DNA of 64,000 bases, taken from Devosia sp. ZB163. Lineage in GTDB: Bacteria; Pseudomonadota; Alphaproteobacteria; Rhizobiales; Devosiaceae. Each line of letters starts with the position of its first letter. Position 1 is the stretch's first letter. Below, in pieces: positions 18,290 to 26,892 of the stretch. The notes below the pieces were generated by a model. The model did no database searches. It was not told where the DNA came from and saw only the letters and a list, made by a program, of their open reading frames with translations. The position numbers and the translations under genes are program-made. The DNA is taken from the NCBI RefSeq assembly GCF_028613635.1, contig NZ_JAQRMY010000002.1, forward strand, positions 806,001 through 870,000, read 5' to 3'.

Positions 18290-18556
18290 ATGTTCTCAAT
18301 TGTCGCCCTTGTCCTGGGCATCGTCCGTTGGCCCTGGTGGACCCTCGTGGTCTTGCTGGCTGCCCGGGTCGCCTGGGTGATCTACGTCGATCTGCCGGGC
18401 CTCAACGCGCTGAGACCGCCAGGAGAACCTGCAGTCGGTCTTGAGAGTGAAGCGGCAATGATCGGATTGGTCCTGTCGCTCGCTCAGATCGCCGCAGCCT
18501 ACGTGGCCGGTCGAGGCGCCCGCGCATTCTTCGAGTGGACTCGCCGCCCGTCATAG
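18290..18556 (+). CDS. Small membrane protein
   Basis: An 88-residue protein with two probable membrane helices (about residues 3-33 and 56-75) and a basic C-terminus GARAFFEWTRRPS. No family is recognised. It lies 21 nt after gnd on the same strand and may be read from the gnd transcript. No strong ribosome binding site is seen, only GGGGGCGACG. Confidence 0.5.
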   Translation: MFSIVALVLGIVRWPWWTLVVLLAARVAWVIYVDLPGLNALRPPGEPAVGLESEAAMIGLVLSLAQIAAAYVAGRGARAFFEWTRRPS

Positions 18557-18590
18557 CGGTGAGGCAAAGGCAGGAAACCAGAAAGCCTGA

Positions 18591-19934
18591 CTACTCGCCT
18601 AACGGCTGCTGTGTGCCGTTGCCGTTTTCGTCATGCGGCGGCGTCTGCTGCTGGCCGGGCTGGGCCATCTCGTGGATGTGTTCTTTCTTCGACACGCGCG
18701 GGCGGTGCATCAGGTCGAAGCGGCGCACGACGTAGACGAAGAGCGCGGCGGCACAGACCACCAGGATGCCGGCCCCGAGGAACGGGGCACCGGGGAAGTA
18801 GCCTGGCTCGCCCGGCTGGGCCTGGGTGAAGCGGCTGAACAGCTGCGTCGCGAGCAGCGGACCAAGGATAGAGGCCAGGGAGTTGGTGGCGTTGATCGCG
18901 CCCTGCAGCTCGCCCTGCGCATCGTCAGGCACCTGGCGCGACATCAGCGAGTTGATGGCGGGGCCGGCAAGCCCAGCCAGCGAGCCGAACACCAGGAAGC
19001 CGTAGAGCGGCAACTCGGAGTGGATGAAGGCCGTGCCGGTGAAGGCGATGGCGGCGGCCAGCATGCCGAGCAGCACGGTCGACCACTCGCCGATACGCTT
19101 GGTCACCGGGGCGATCAGGAAAGCCTGGCTCATGGCGAAGCCGATACCGAAGGCGCCCAGCGCGATACCGATCTGCGACGACGAGAAGCTCAGCACCTCG
19201 ATGGTGAAAAAGTTCCACACCGAGGGGAAAGCCTGGCTGGCGAGGACGAAGAGGCCCAGCACGGCCAGCAGCCAGAGCACCACGGGGTTCTTGCTGAGGC
19301 TCCACAGCACGCCGAACGGGTTGGCGCGGCGGATGTCGAACGGCCGGCGCTTGTCCCGGGGCAGGCTCTCGGGCAGGACGAAGAAGCCGAACAGCAGGTT
19401 CGCACCGGCCAGCGCCGCCGCGGCGTAGAACGGCCAGCGCGGACCCAGCTCGCCAAGCAGGCCACCCACGACGGGGCCGAAGATGAAGCCGAGCCCGAAC
19501 GCGGCGCCGATCAGGCCGAAGCGGTGAGCGCGTTTCTCGCGTGGCGTGATATCGGCGATGTAGGCAGTGGCAGTCGCGACCGATGCGCCCGAGATACCCG
19601 CGATGGTGTGGCCGATGAAGATCAGCACCAGCGAGTTGGCGAGGCCCATGATCGTGTAGTCGATCGTGAGGCCTGCGAGCGCGATCAGGATGATCGGGCG
19701 CCGCCCGAACCGGTCCGACAGATTGCCCAGCGCCGGTCCGAACAGGAACTGCATCAGGGAATAGGCGAAGACCAGATAGCCGCCGATCACCGCGGCCTGC
19801 GCGACGCTACCACCCGACAGCTGGCCGATGAGCTGCGGCAGCACCGGCAGGATGATGCCGTAGCCCAGCATGTCGAGGAAGATCGTGACGAGCACGCAAG
19901 CGAGGGTGAGGTTCGACTGTGGGGAAACGGGCAT
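18591..19934 (-). CDS. MFS transporter, TetA-like 12-helix type
   Basis: The 447-residue protein begins MPVSPQSNLTLACVLVTIFL and has the MFS motif A GNLSDRFGRRPII in the loop after helix 2 and the antiporter motif C region AAFGLGFIFGPVVGGLLG in helix 5. These mark the TCR/Tet group of proton-coupled drug exporters. The specificity is not predictable, and TetA(P)-specific features are absent. A hydrophilic tail of about 40 residues rich in Gln, Pro and Glu follows the last helix. The monooxygenase gene lies upstream on the same strand, 73 nt away. Confidence 0.88.
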   Translation of the reverse strand: MPVSPQSNLTLACVLVTIFLDMLGYGIILPVLPQLIGQLSGGSVAQAAVIGGYLVFAYSLMQFLFGPALGNLSDRFGRRPIILIALAGLTIDYTIMGLANSLVLIFIGHTIAGISGASVATATAYIADITPREKRAHRFGLIGAAFGLGFIFGPVVGGLLGELGPRWPFYAAAALAGANLLFGFFVLPESLPRDKRRPFDIRRANPFGVLWSLSKNPVVLWLLAVLGLFVLASQAFPSVWNFFTIEVLSFSSSQIGIALGAFGIGFAMSQAFLIAPVTKRIGEWSTVLLGMLAAAIAFTGTAFIHSELPLYGFLVFGSLAGLAGPAINSLMSRQVPDDAQGELQGAINATNSLASILGPLLATQLFSRFTQAQPGEPGYFPGAPFLGAGILVVCAAALFVYVVRRFDLMHRPRVSKKEHIHEMAQPGQQQTPPHDENGNGTQQPLGE

Positions 19935-20007
19935 GCGGGGGCATTCAATCCCTTTTTGGAGGCCGCAGTTGACACATCGCCTCGCGTGAAGGCAAGCGCC
20001 ACTCGCC

Positions 20008-21249
20008 TCAGTGGACGTCCTGTCGCGGCCGCCGCGGGACCGGTGGAACACCGGCCGGATCGGGCGCCGCGTCGTATCCATAAAGCCAGCTCAGTCGACG
20101 CAAATGCCCGCGCGGGCCCTGAAGTTTCACCACGGCATTCCGGCCGAGCGTGAAGGGCCACTCGAGGTGGAAGGCAAAGCCGTTGAAATCAGAGAGTTTG
20201 CGGACGCGCTCGACACGCGGACGGCGGAGCGAAGCGTAGCGTCCGAGGGCCGACTCGGCATCGGCCTCGGTCATCAGCAGCGGCGCGAGGATCGCGGCAT
20301 CCTCGATGGCCATCACCGCGCCCTGGGCCTGGAACGGCATCATCGCATGGGCGGCGTCGCCAACGAGGCCCACCCCACCTTCGGTCCAGACTTCGGTCGT
20401 CACAGTCGATAGCGGCCAGTAGCCCCAGCTGTCGCCGGCGGCGGCAAGGATCGCCGCGAACTGCTGGCTCTTCTTCATCGCCCAGGGCAGGTCAGGCGCG
20501 CGCGGCGGATCCTCGCCGAAGGCCTTGTCGGCCTTGGCTTTGGCGAACAGCGCGATGTTGACCTGCTTGCGGAACGGCAGCGGGTAGGTGACGGCGTGGA
20601 ATCCCGGGGCCCAGAGCAGGCTCGTGCGGTCCGCCGCCACGACGCCTGCCAATGCGGCCTCTTCGAGCGTGACGCGCCACGCCACCGAGCCCGAGTAGAC
20701 TGCCTCGGGGCCCATCAGGACGCCGGTCCGCGTAAGCGAGTTGACGCCATCCGCTCCGATGAAGGCGAAGGCCCGTGCTGCGCGTGACTTGCCATCGGCC
20801 TCGTCGACCGTGACGGACACGCCGCGCGCGTGGCTCACGACGTCGTAGGAGCGGACACCGAACAGGATGTCGATGTTGGCGAAGCGCTTGCACGCCTTGT
20901 AGAGGACATTGGCGAGATCGGCCCGGTGCATCACGGCATAGGGCGCGCCGAACGTCTGCTCGACCGCCTTGCCCAGTTCCAGCGTCACCAGCGGCCGGTC
21001 GAACCCATAGGGATAGATGTCGATGCCTTCGGGCTCGAACGAGCGGGCCGCGAGGGCGCGGTCGAGGCCGAGGCGGTTGAGGATCTTGCGGGCGTTGGGG
21101 CTGAGCTGGAGGCCGGCGCCGACCTCCTGCACGCGCTCCCGCCGCTCGAGCACGACCACCGTCGCGCCGAACTTGGCGAGTGCGAGGGCCAGCGTCATGC
21201 CCGCGATGCCTGCGCCTGCGATGTAGACCGTGCGTCCGTTGCCGGACAT
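20008..21249 (-). CDS. FAD-dependent aromatic-ring-type monooxygenase
   Basis: The 413-residue flavoprotein of the UbiH/salicylate hydroxylase group has the dinucleotide motif AGAGIAGMTLALALA (residues 11-25), the DG motif GADGVNSLTR and the GD motif VGLVGDAAHAMMPFQAQG. Such enzymes hydroxylate aromatic substrates with NAD(P)H and oxygen. The start ATG 21249 lies 7 nt after the stop of the zf-CHCC gene, so both are co-transcribed. The substrate is unknown; the exporter downstream may belong to the same unit. Confidence 0.88.
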   Translation of the reverse strand: MSGNGRTVYIAGAGIAGMTLALALAKFGATVVVLERRERVQEVGAGLQLSPNARKILNRLGLDRALAARSFEPEGIDIYPYGFDRPLVTLELGKAVEQTFGAPYAVMHRADLANVLYKACKRFANIDILFGVRSYDVVSHARGVSVTVDEADGKSRAARAFAFIGADGVNSLTRTGVLMGPEAVYSGSVAWRVTLEEAALAGVVAADRTSLLWAPGFHAVTYPLPFRKQVNIALFAKAKADKAFGEDPPRAPDLPWAMKKSQQFAAILAAAGDSWGYWPLSTVTTEVWTEGGVGLVGDAAHAMMPFQAQGAVMAIEDAAILAPLLMTEADAESALGRYASLRRPRVERVRKLSDFNGFAFHLEWPFTLGRNAVVKLQGPRGHLRRLSWLYGYDAAPDPAGVPPVPRRPRQDVH

Positions 21250-21256
21250 GGGCGTA

Positions 21257-21502
21257 CTAGGCGGCTTCGTGGTGATAGACGGCCGAGAGCGGCTGGGACG
21301 TGCCAGGAGCGAGCTCCGGGTTGAAGACATAGAGCGTCGAGCAATACGAGCAGACGATCTCGTTGTCCCTGCCCATGTCGATGTAGATGTGCGGGTGGTC
21401 GAACGGGGGCAGGGCGCCCACGCACATGAACTCCTTGGACCCCACCTCGATCCGCGGCAGCCCCTCGGTGTTGTGGAAATGCGGGGTGCTCTCGTGCGCC
21501 AT
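21257..21502 (-). CDS. zf-CHCC zinc-finger protein
   Basis: The 81-residue protein has the zf-CHCC arrangement: the first Cys in EFMCVGALPPFDHPHIY, its histidine in DHPH, and the last pair in IVCSYCSTLYVFNP. This is the fold of the zinc-binding NDUFS6 subunit of respiratory complex I. It is common as a short stand-alone protein in alphaproteobacteria, where its role is not well defined. It is the first gene of a unit with the FAD monooxygenase. Confidence 0.87.
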   Translation of the reverse strand: MAHESTPHFHNTEGLPRIEVGSKEFMCVGALPPFDHPHIYIDMGRDNEIVCSYCSTLYVFNPELAPGTSQPLSAVYHHEAA

Positions 21503-21673
21503 CGGACAGTCCTCGGTTCGGAATTCGGCGCGAACATAGCGATGCGAGTGGGGGAATGGAAGTCTCCGGCAGTCGATGACACCTGCCATATCGGGGAGGC
21601 TGGTTCTGCTTTCGCGGGGATGTTGCGCTGTGTATGACCTCCCCGAGCGCCCACCTGCACGAGAGGCCCCGAC

Positions 21674-22432
21674 TTGCCCCAGTTCAATTCCGCCGGCATT
21701 GCCATCGACTACGAGGTCCACGGTGAGGGTCAGCCGATCCTCCTGATCCACGGCTTCGGATCCTCGGGCAAGATAAACTGGATCGATACGGGGTGGGTGG
21801 AGACGCTGCTCGGGGCAGGATACCAGCCGATCACCTTTGATAATCGTGGGCACGGCAAGTCCCGCAAGCTCTACGACGCGCAGCTCTACTACGCGCACGA
21901 GATGGCCGAGGATGCGCGGCGCTTGCTCGATCACCTTGGCATCGCCCGCGCGCCGGTGATGGGCTACTCGATGGGCGCCCGCATCACGGCCTACCTCATG
22001 CTGCAGCACCCGGAACGGGTGAGCGCGGCCATCTGGGGCGGCATGGGGCTCAACCTGATCTCCGGCCTCGAGGACAGCGAGGAGATCATCACGGCGCTCA
22101 CCGCCGAGTCGCTCGATCAGGTCACCGGCCGCACCGGGCGCCAGTTCCGTATCTTCGCCGATCACAACAAGGCCGATCGCGCCGCGCTTGCCGCCTGCAT
22201 GGTCAACTCGCGCGAACCGATGCGCGAGGCCGATGTGCGACGCATCGAGGCGCCGGTACTGGTCGCCGTGGGCAGCGAAGACGACATGGCCGGCTCGGCC
22301 GAAGCCCTGGCCGCCCTGCTGCCGCAGGGGGAGGCCTTCACCATCGAGCGGCGCGATCACATGCGCGCCACCGGCGACAAGCAGTTCAAGGCGGCAGCAC
22401 TGGATTTCCTCGCGCGGCACTCTGCGGAGTAA
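21674..22432 (+). CDS. Alpha/beta hydrolase (TTG start)
   Basis: The 252-residue hydrolase has the oxyanion-hole motif LLIHGFGSSGKINW, FDNRGHGKSRK and the nucleophile elbow MGYSMGARIT; the acid is in GSEDDMAG and the histidine in RRDHMRATG. It resembles 3-oxoadipate enol-lactonase-type esterases but has no catabolic neighbours. The TTG at 21674 is preceded by GAGAGG at 7 nt and gives MPQFNSAGIAIDYEVHGEG. It is divergent from the zf-CHCC gene. Confidence 0.86.
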   Translation: MPQFNSAGIAIDYEVHGEGQPILLIHGFGSSGKINWIDTGWVETLLGAGYQPITFDNRGHGKSRKLYDAQLYYAHEMAEDARRLLDHLGIARAPVMGYSMGARITAYLMLQHPERVSAAIWGGMGLNLISGLEDSEEIITALTAESLDQVTGRTGRQFRIFADHNKADRAALAACMVNSREPMREADVRRIEAPVLVAVGSEDDMAGSAEALAALLPQGEAFTIERRDHMRATGDKQFKAAALDFLARHSAE

Positions 22433-22533
22433 CCACTCGACGCGACTTCAGCTCTCGCGAACCAATTTGTGCGCTAGGGGTTGGTATCGGAGCACGAGTT
22501 GGCTTATATCGGCATCCGCCGATGGAGACACGG

Positions 22534-23358
22534 ATGAGCACGAGTTTGAAGAAGGCCGAGATCACGGCCATCGATCCGGTTTGGGATGCAGTGGTGTCGG
22601 GCGCACGGCAGATCGTTGCCGGCGAGCCGTCCCTCGCCAATCTCGTCTACTCCAACATCCTCAACCACGGCTCCTTCGAGGAAGCGCTGGCGCACCGGCT
22701 GTCCGAGCGCCTGGATCATCCGGATGTCTCGGCAGAGCTGATCCGCCAGGCGTTCCGCGACGCACTCGAGATGCGGCCCGAGATCGGGCTCGAATCTCGC
22801 GCCGACCTCGCCGCGACGCTCGAGCGGGATCCGGCCCTCCACAAGGCCGTGGACGGCTTCCTCTACTTCAAGGGCTTCCACGCCATCCAGACCCACCGTT
22901 TCGCGCACCAGCTGTGGAACTCGGGTCGCAAGGATTTCGCGCTTTACCTGCAGAGCCGCTCGAGTTCCGTGTTCCAGGTCGACATCAACCCGGCCGCGCG
23001 CATCGGCAAGGGCATCCTGCTCGACCATGCGACCGGATTCGTCGTCGGCGAGACGGCCGTCATCGGCGACAATGTCTCGATCCTTCAGGGCGTCACGCTC
23101 GGCGGAACGGGCAAGTCCGAGGAGGATCGGCACCCCAAGATCGGCAATGGCGTGCTGATCGGTGCCCACACCGTGGTCCTGGGTAACATCAAGGTCGGCG
23201 ACTGCGCCCGCATCGGCGCGGGCTCGGTCGTGGTCAAGGATGTGCCACCGCGCGTCACCGTGGTTGGCGTTCCGGCTCGGATCATTGGCGAGGCGGGCAC
23301 CGCTCATCCGGCCTCGGTCATGGACCAGACCCGCGGCGTGCAGGACATCACCGGCTGA
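22534..23358 (+). CDS. cysE: Serine O-acetyltransferase
   Basis: The 274-residue protein has the N-terminal SATase helical domain (NLVYSNILNHGSFEEALAHR) and a C-terminal left-handed beta-helix of hexapeptide repeats with DINPAARIGKGILLDHATG and ILQGVTLGGTGK. It acetylates serine, the committing step of cysteine synthesis, and is normally feedback-inhibited by cysteine. ATG 22534 is chosen for the GGAG just upstream; an ATG at 22522 overlaps that element. No other cysteine genes are nearby. Confidence 0.95.
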   Translation: MSTSLKKAEITAIDPVWDAVVSGARQIVAGEPSLANLVYSNILNHGSFEEALAHRLSERLDHPDVSAELIRQAFRDALEMRPEIGLESRADLAATLERDPALHKAVDGFLYFKGFHAIQTHRFAHQLWNSGRKDFALYLQSRSSSVFQVDINPAARIGKGILLDHATGFVVGETAVIGDNVSILQGVTLGGTGKSEEDRHPKIGNGVLIGAHTVVLGNIKVGDCARIGAGSVVVKDVPPRVTVVGVPARIIGEAGTAHPASVMDQTRGVQDITG

Positions 23359-23481
23359 TCGAACGGCGGCAACGCCGTATTTGCGCCATCTCGCACGGGA
23401 AAAAGCTGTAGCACGGGATTGCCCGCCAAGCCGCAATGCCTATTGTGGCGGTCCCAACGAACCCGAGTAAAGGCGTACGCC

Positions 23482-23700
23482 ATGAATCATCCCGAGATCA
23501 TCAAGCTTCAGAAGTTCCTGCAGCAGAAATTCAGCAACAGGAACATCGACGTACGTCCGCGCAACAAGCAGAACGACAGTGTCGAGGTGTATCTGGGCGA
23601 GGAGTTCCTGGGCCTGATCTACGTCGACGACGAAGACGGCGACCGCTCCTACAACTTCCAGATGGCGATCCTCGACGTCGACCTGGACGAAATCCACTAA
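23482..23700 (+). CDS. DUF3126 family protein
   Basis: The 72-residue acidic protein MNHPEIIKLQKFLQQKF, with EVYLGEEFLGLIYVDDEDGD, is the complete DUF3126 family, found almost only in alphaproteobacteria and of unknown function. It follows cysE by 123 nt on the same strand, an arrangement I believe is common in Rhizobiales. AAAGG precedes the ATG by 8 nt. Confidence 0.88.
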   Translation: MNHPEIIKLQKFLQQKFSNRNIDVRPRNKQNDSVEVYLGEEFLGLIYVDDEDGDRSYNFQMAILDVDLDEIH

Positions 23701-23770
23701 GGGGCCGGGCCGGTCCGGCTCCACCCGAACGACTGGCCGACCGCCAGGCGGCGGCAATCAAGGGGCGCCG

Positions 23771-24439
23771 CTAGAGCGCCCCGATCTGCCTGAGCCTGTC
23801 GCCCACGATAGCGTCAAAGTCCCGCCACCCCGCGAGTACCGGCTCCGGAAAGGCATAGACCGCCGCGATCCCGGTACCCAGATAGACCATCCTGAGGCAT
23901 TGCCCGGTCCCGTTCGCGGCGATCGGCTGCGAACACTTGGCGACGAACGGGTCGCCTGACAGCGGATCGTACCAGACCGTTTCCCCGGCATATCCCTCCA
24001 CTGGCTTGAGAGGCTTGCCCACCAGCCCCGGCGGTCCGGTCAACTGGTCGTCCAGGAACTGGTGCAGGTACACTCCGTCCAGAAGCGCGGCGCTGGGGCG
24101 GACCCGGCTGCGCGGCAGCAGTGTCACATCCACGGCGGCGAGACTTCCCTCCGCACCCAGCGGCAGGTCGAGCCGAAGCTCGATCTGCTTGGCGAAACCC
24201 TCGACCCGCTGCTCGTCGTAGCGGAACCATGAGCGCGGGATCTCGAAATCCACGCCGCCGAGGGTGCGCGTCCGGGTGGTTTCCGCGTCGCTGCGATGCG
24301 TAGAAACCGCAGAACTCCGTACGGTCGCGTCGAGCAGATAGGCGGCGCCAAGGCCGAAGAGTACCATCATCACGGCGATAGCCGCGAGATTGAACCCCAG
24401 TGGATGCGTGTGATGCCGTGCCTCGACCTGATCGGGCAT
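23771..24439 (-). CDS. Membrane-anchored periplasmic protein of unknown function
   Basis: The 222-residue protein has one membrane segment near residues 16-37 (LAAIAVMMVLFGLGAAYLLD) and a soluble C-terminal part likely outside the cytoplasm. That part contains GVDFEIPRSWFRYDEQR and two cysteines (VAKCSQP, GQCLRMVY). I cannot assign a family. It is divergent from another small membrane protein, and a perfect TTAA-N7-TTAA box lies 59 nt upstream of its start, suggesting CtrA control. Confidence 0.68.
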   Translation of the reverse strand: MPDQVEARHHTHPLGFNLAAIAVMMVLFGLGAAYLLDATVRSSAVSTHRSDAETTRTRTLGGVDFEIPRSWFRYDEQRVEGFAKQIELRLDLPLGAEGSLAAVDVTLLPRSRVRPSAALLDGVYLHQFLDDQLTGPPGLVGKPLKPVEGYAGETVWYDPLSGDPFVAKCSQPIAANGTGQCLRMVYLGTGIAAVYAFPEPVLAGWRDFDAIVGDRLRQIGAL

Positions 24440-24497
24440 GTGAGAATTAACCAGTGGATCGCGCTTCAGATGACAGGCGACTGGGCGCTCGATATGC

Positions 24498-24512
24498 TTA
24501 ACAAAGCGTTAA
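24498..24512. promoter_or_regulatory. Candidate CtrA box (TTAA-N7-TTAA, perfect)
   Basis: TTAACAAAGCGTTAA matches the TTAA-N7-TTAA core bound by the alphaproteobacterial cell-cycle regulator CtrA, in the 95-nt gap between divergent membrane-protein genes. For the minus-strand gene (start 24439) the box would overlap a -35 region. For the plus-strand gene it is only 22 nt before the start codon and would sit over the transcription start. Roughly 0.06 perfect matches are expected by chance in this window. Confidence 0.5.
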
Positions 24513-24534
24513 TTGAGTGGCTTGAGGCTCATCT

Positions 24535-24855
24535 ATGTTGCGCGAACTGATGCTCGCAGGGTTGATCATGGCTGTCGGCCTGACGGTTGCCGGCATGGGC
24601 ACGCACCTCTATCAGGGGCTGGCGCGGACGCAGGCCATGCTGCGCTACGACGGCAGGACCTTTGCCCACTCCCTTGGCCACCTGGCCGTGAGCTTCGTCT
24701 GCGGTCCCTACATCATGCTGCAGATGGGCTGGCAGCAGGACAGGAACGGCACCCTCTCGCTCGCCATGGCCCTGGTTGCTGCCTTCGTCGCCTTCGGCTG
24801 GGCCTTCATCACGGGCCTTCTCTATGTCGGCAGCTACTTTGCGGTCGTGGGGTAG
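24535..24855 (+). CDS. Small multi-pass membrane protein
   Basis: A 106-residue protein with about three membrane helices: LMLAGLIMAVGLTVAGMG, LAVSFVCGPYIMLQMG and ALVAAFVAFGWAFITGLLYV. Between them is the polar stretch RTQAMLRYDGRTFAHSLGH. It looks like a conserved Rhizobiales inner-membrane protein of unknown role. GAGG lies 7 nt before the ATG. GrpB follows 20 nt after the stop. Confidence 0.68.
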   Translation: MLRELMLAGLIMAVGLTVAGMGTHLYQGLARTQAMLRYDGRTFAHSLGHLAVSFVCGPYIMLQMGWQQDRNGTLSLAMALVAAFVAFGWAFITGLLYVGSYFAVVG

Positions 24856-24875
24856 GGTCCTCGACCCAGCGCGCC

Positions 24876-25403
24876 ATGCCGCCGCCGGTTCCGGTCGAGC
24901 TGCAACCACACAATCCGGGCTGGGCGGCCGCCGCAGATCAGGAGGCCGGGCGCCTCCGATCGACGCTCGGGCGGGCGGTCCTCGACATCCACCACATCGG
25001 ATCCACCGCGATCCCGGGCCTCGTCGCCAAGCCGACGATCGACCTTGTTCCGGTCGTGGGCTCGCTGGACGCATTGGATGCCGCGCGGCCCATGCTCGAG
25101 GCTCTGGGCTACGAGTGGTGGGGCGAGTACGGGCTACCAGGCCGTCGCTACTGCACTCTCAGTGATGCTCCGACCGGCAAGCGCCTCGTGCATCTGCACT
25201 TTTACGAGAATGGCGACCCGGCGATCACGCGACACGTCGCCTTCCGGGACTACCTGCGAGCTCGACCCGACCTGATCGCCGAGTATGAAGCGCTGAAGCA
25301 GCGCTGCCGCGAGGCCCACGCTGCCAGTTCGCACAGCTACAGTGCGTGCAAGGGGGACTGGATCAAGCGCATCGAGGCCGAGGCTATGGCGGCGCTCGGC
25401 TGA
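24876..25403 (+). CDS. GrpB family (UPF0157) nucleotidyltransferase-fold protein
   Basis: The 175-residue protein has the GrpB signatures HIGSTAIPGLVAKPTIDLVP and HLHFYENGDPAITRHVAFRD, a minimal nucleotidyltransferase fold with GS and D-x-V motifs. Stand-alone GrpB proteins are uncharacterised; in some bacteria the domain is fused to dephospho-CoA kinase. The ATG 24876 gives the usual N-terminus. It ends 1 nt from the convergent peptidase gene. Confidence 0.86.
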   Translation: MPPPVPVELQPHNPGWAAAADQEAGRLRSTLGRAVLDIHHIGSTAIPGLVAKPTIDLVPVVGSLDALDAARPMLEALGYEWWGEYGLPGRRYCTLSDAPTGKRLVHLHFYENGDPAITRHVAFRDYLRARPDLIAEYEALKQRCREAHAASSHSYSACKGDWIKRIEAEAMAALG

Positions 25404-25404
25404 C

Positions 25405-26031
25405 TTACTTCGACGCGACGAACGTGGCGCGCTTGTCGACGATGTCGATCCACTGGCCGGCATCGGCCTGCGACTGGCGCTTGAGGTAGGTGTAGGGCGT
25501 CTCGTTCCAGAGCAGGATCCGACCGTCCTGGTTGTCGAGCACGAGGTCGCCGCGGTCGGTGCGCACCATCAGCACGGCATGGCCTTCGCCATTGGGCTGG
25601 CGGACGACGGTCATGAGCAGGGTGGACGGGTTCCAGCCGGCGTCGATGAGCGCCTTGCGCTTGGCGAGGGCGAAGTCCTCGCAGTCGCCATAGCCGTCGG
25701 GATAAGTCCAGTACTCGCTGACCTGGTAGTAGTCCTGGTCGGTCACCGGTACGATCGCGGTGTTGACGAGGTTGTTGACGTCGACCAGCTGCTCCCAGCG
25801 CTTGTCGGTCAGCACGCTTGCCGCAACGGCGTGGGGGTTGGCCGTGCACTCGCCCTTGTGGGCCTTGCAGAAGTCGTTGGCTCCGACCGGGATGCTGGTG
25901 AGGCCGCCGGCCGGCGCGAAGGCCGGGTGGGTGAAGTCGACCTGGTCAGCCCGTGCCGGCATGGCGAGGATGAAGATCGCCATCCCGAACACCATTGCCA
26001 CGCTGAAGAACTGCTTGATTTTGCCCGGCAT
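25405..26031 (-). CDS. Exported transglutaminase-like cysteine peptidase (BTLCP)
   Basis: The 208-residue protein has a signal peptide (FFSVAMVFGMAIFILAMPARA, cleavage near residue 28) and a mature BTLCP domain. The catalytic residues appear as Cys in GYGDCEDFALAKR, His in GEGHAVLMV and Asp in LDNQDGRILLW. Relatives include LapG-type periplasmic proteases, but no LapD or large adhesin gene is nearby, so the substrate is open. ATG 26031 gives a proper signal sequence; an upstream in-frame start adds an unlikely extension. Confidence 0.87.
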   Translation of the reverse strand: MPGKIKQFFSVAMVFGMAIFILAMPARADQVDFTHPAFAPAGGLTSIPVGANDFCKAHKGECTANPHAVAASVLTDKRWEQLVDVNNLVNTAIVPVTDQDYYQVSEYWTYPDGYGDCEDFALAKRKALIDAGWNPSTLLMTVVRQPNGEGHAVLMVRTDRGDLVLDNQDGRILLWNETPYTYLKRQSQADAGQWIDIVDKRATFVASK

Positions 26032-26164
26032 CTTCTGAAGCCCCGTTGATGGAGCCAGAATGCCGGGGGCCAATTGCCCCGAACGAAAAACTGCAAGCTA
26101 GTTTTTACGCGAATTCTATCGGTCCCGGTGAGGACTCGTTAGCCATGACTTCGCGGGGTTGGGT

Positions 26165-26788
26165 TCAGTTGACCCGGAGGTTCTGCTGGACGACGTTCAG
26201 CATTTCCTGCGACGAGGCGAACTCGACTGCCACGCCGTCGGCGAAATGACGAACCACGCGCGCCCGCATGCGGCCCAGGGTAACCGGAGTACCCATCGCC
26301 GGACGCACGGCGAGTTCGATCGCGGCGCCGGAAAGCGAGATGTCGATGATCTTGCAGTTGTAGCGCCGACCGTCGTCGAGAACGACGGTCGAGTGCCGGT
26401 TATCGGGCACCACGCGCTCGTGGCGCCGATCCTCAGGCAGGTTCAATACGTCCTTGTTGGCGAGCCAGGTCAGCTGTGCCGCCATCTTGTCGCGCTTGCG
26501 CGAGGTAGCGGCCAGATCCATGCTGAACCCGCCTTCGAAGACGGTCGTGATGTCGCCTTCGATGCGCCCAAGATGATCGAGATAGGCGATGACCTTTTCG
26601 CCGGCGACGCCCGAGACCGGGGCAATTACCATCGCGTCACCCGGCGACATCTCGATCACCTGGCACGGAAACTCGCGACGGTCGGTCAGCATGTAGCGGC
26701 CCAGCAGCGATACCTTCACGCGCTGGAACTTCGGCATCTGCGCATAGCTGCGAGCCGGCCTGGCCAGTCGGGATTCATCGGTGAGCAT
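26165..26788 (-). CDS. Tandem PilZ domain protein
   Basis: From ATG 26788 the protein is 207 residues with two PilZ-like modules. The first (about residues 18-100) is divergent and lacks the arginine pair. The second (about 118-200) has RRHERVVPD and DISLSGAAIEL, close to the RxxxR and D/NxSxxG c-di-GMP motifs. It probably senses c-di-GMP through the second domain. An alternative TTG start at 26809 would add seven residues; neither start has a good ribosome binding site. Confidence 0.8.
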   Translation of the reverse strand: MLTDESRLARPARSYAQMPKFQRVKVSLLGRYMLTDRREFPCQVIEMSPGDAMVIAPVSGVAGEKVIAYLDHLGRIEGDITTVFEGGFSMDLAATSRKRDKMAAQLTWLANKDVLNLPEDRRHERVVPDNRHSTVVLDDGRRYNCKIIDISLSGAAIELAVRPAMGTPVTLGRMRARVVRHFADGVAVEFASSQEMLNVVQQNLRVN

Positions 26789-26892
26789 GGATCTGGATCG
26801 CCCAGTCAAGTATTTGACGGGATCACGCTAATCCACTCAGGGTTAACCGAAGGTAAGATAGGTCCGCAGGATTGCCGGAATCTGGCGATTTT

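Noticed and set aside
18633-20153. A 506-codon plus-strand frame opposite the MFS exporter
   Set aside because: Very hydrophilic shadow of a membrane-protein gene; no start signal and no recognisable domain.
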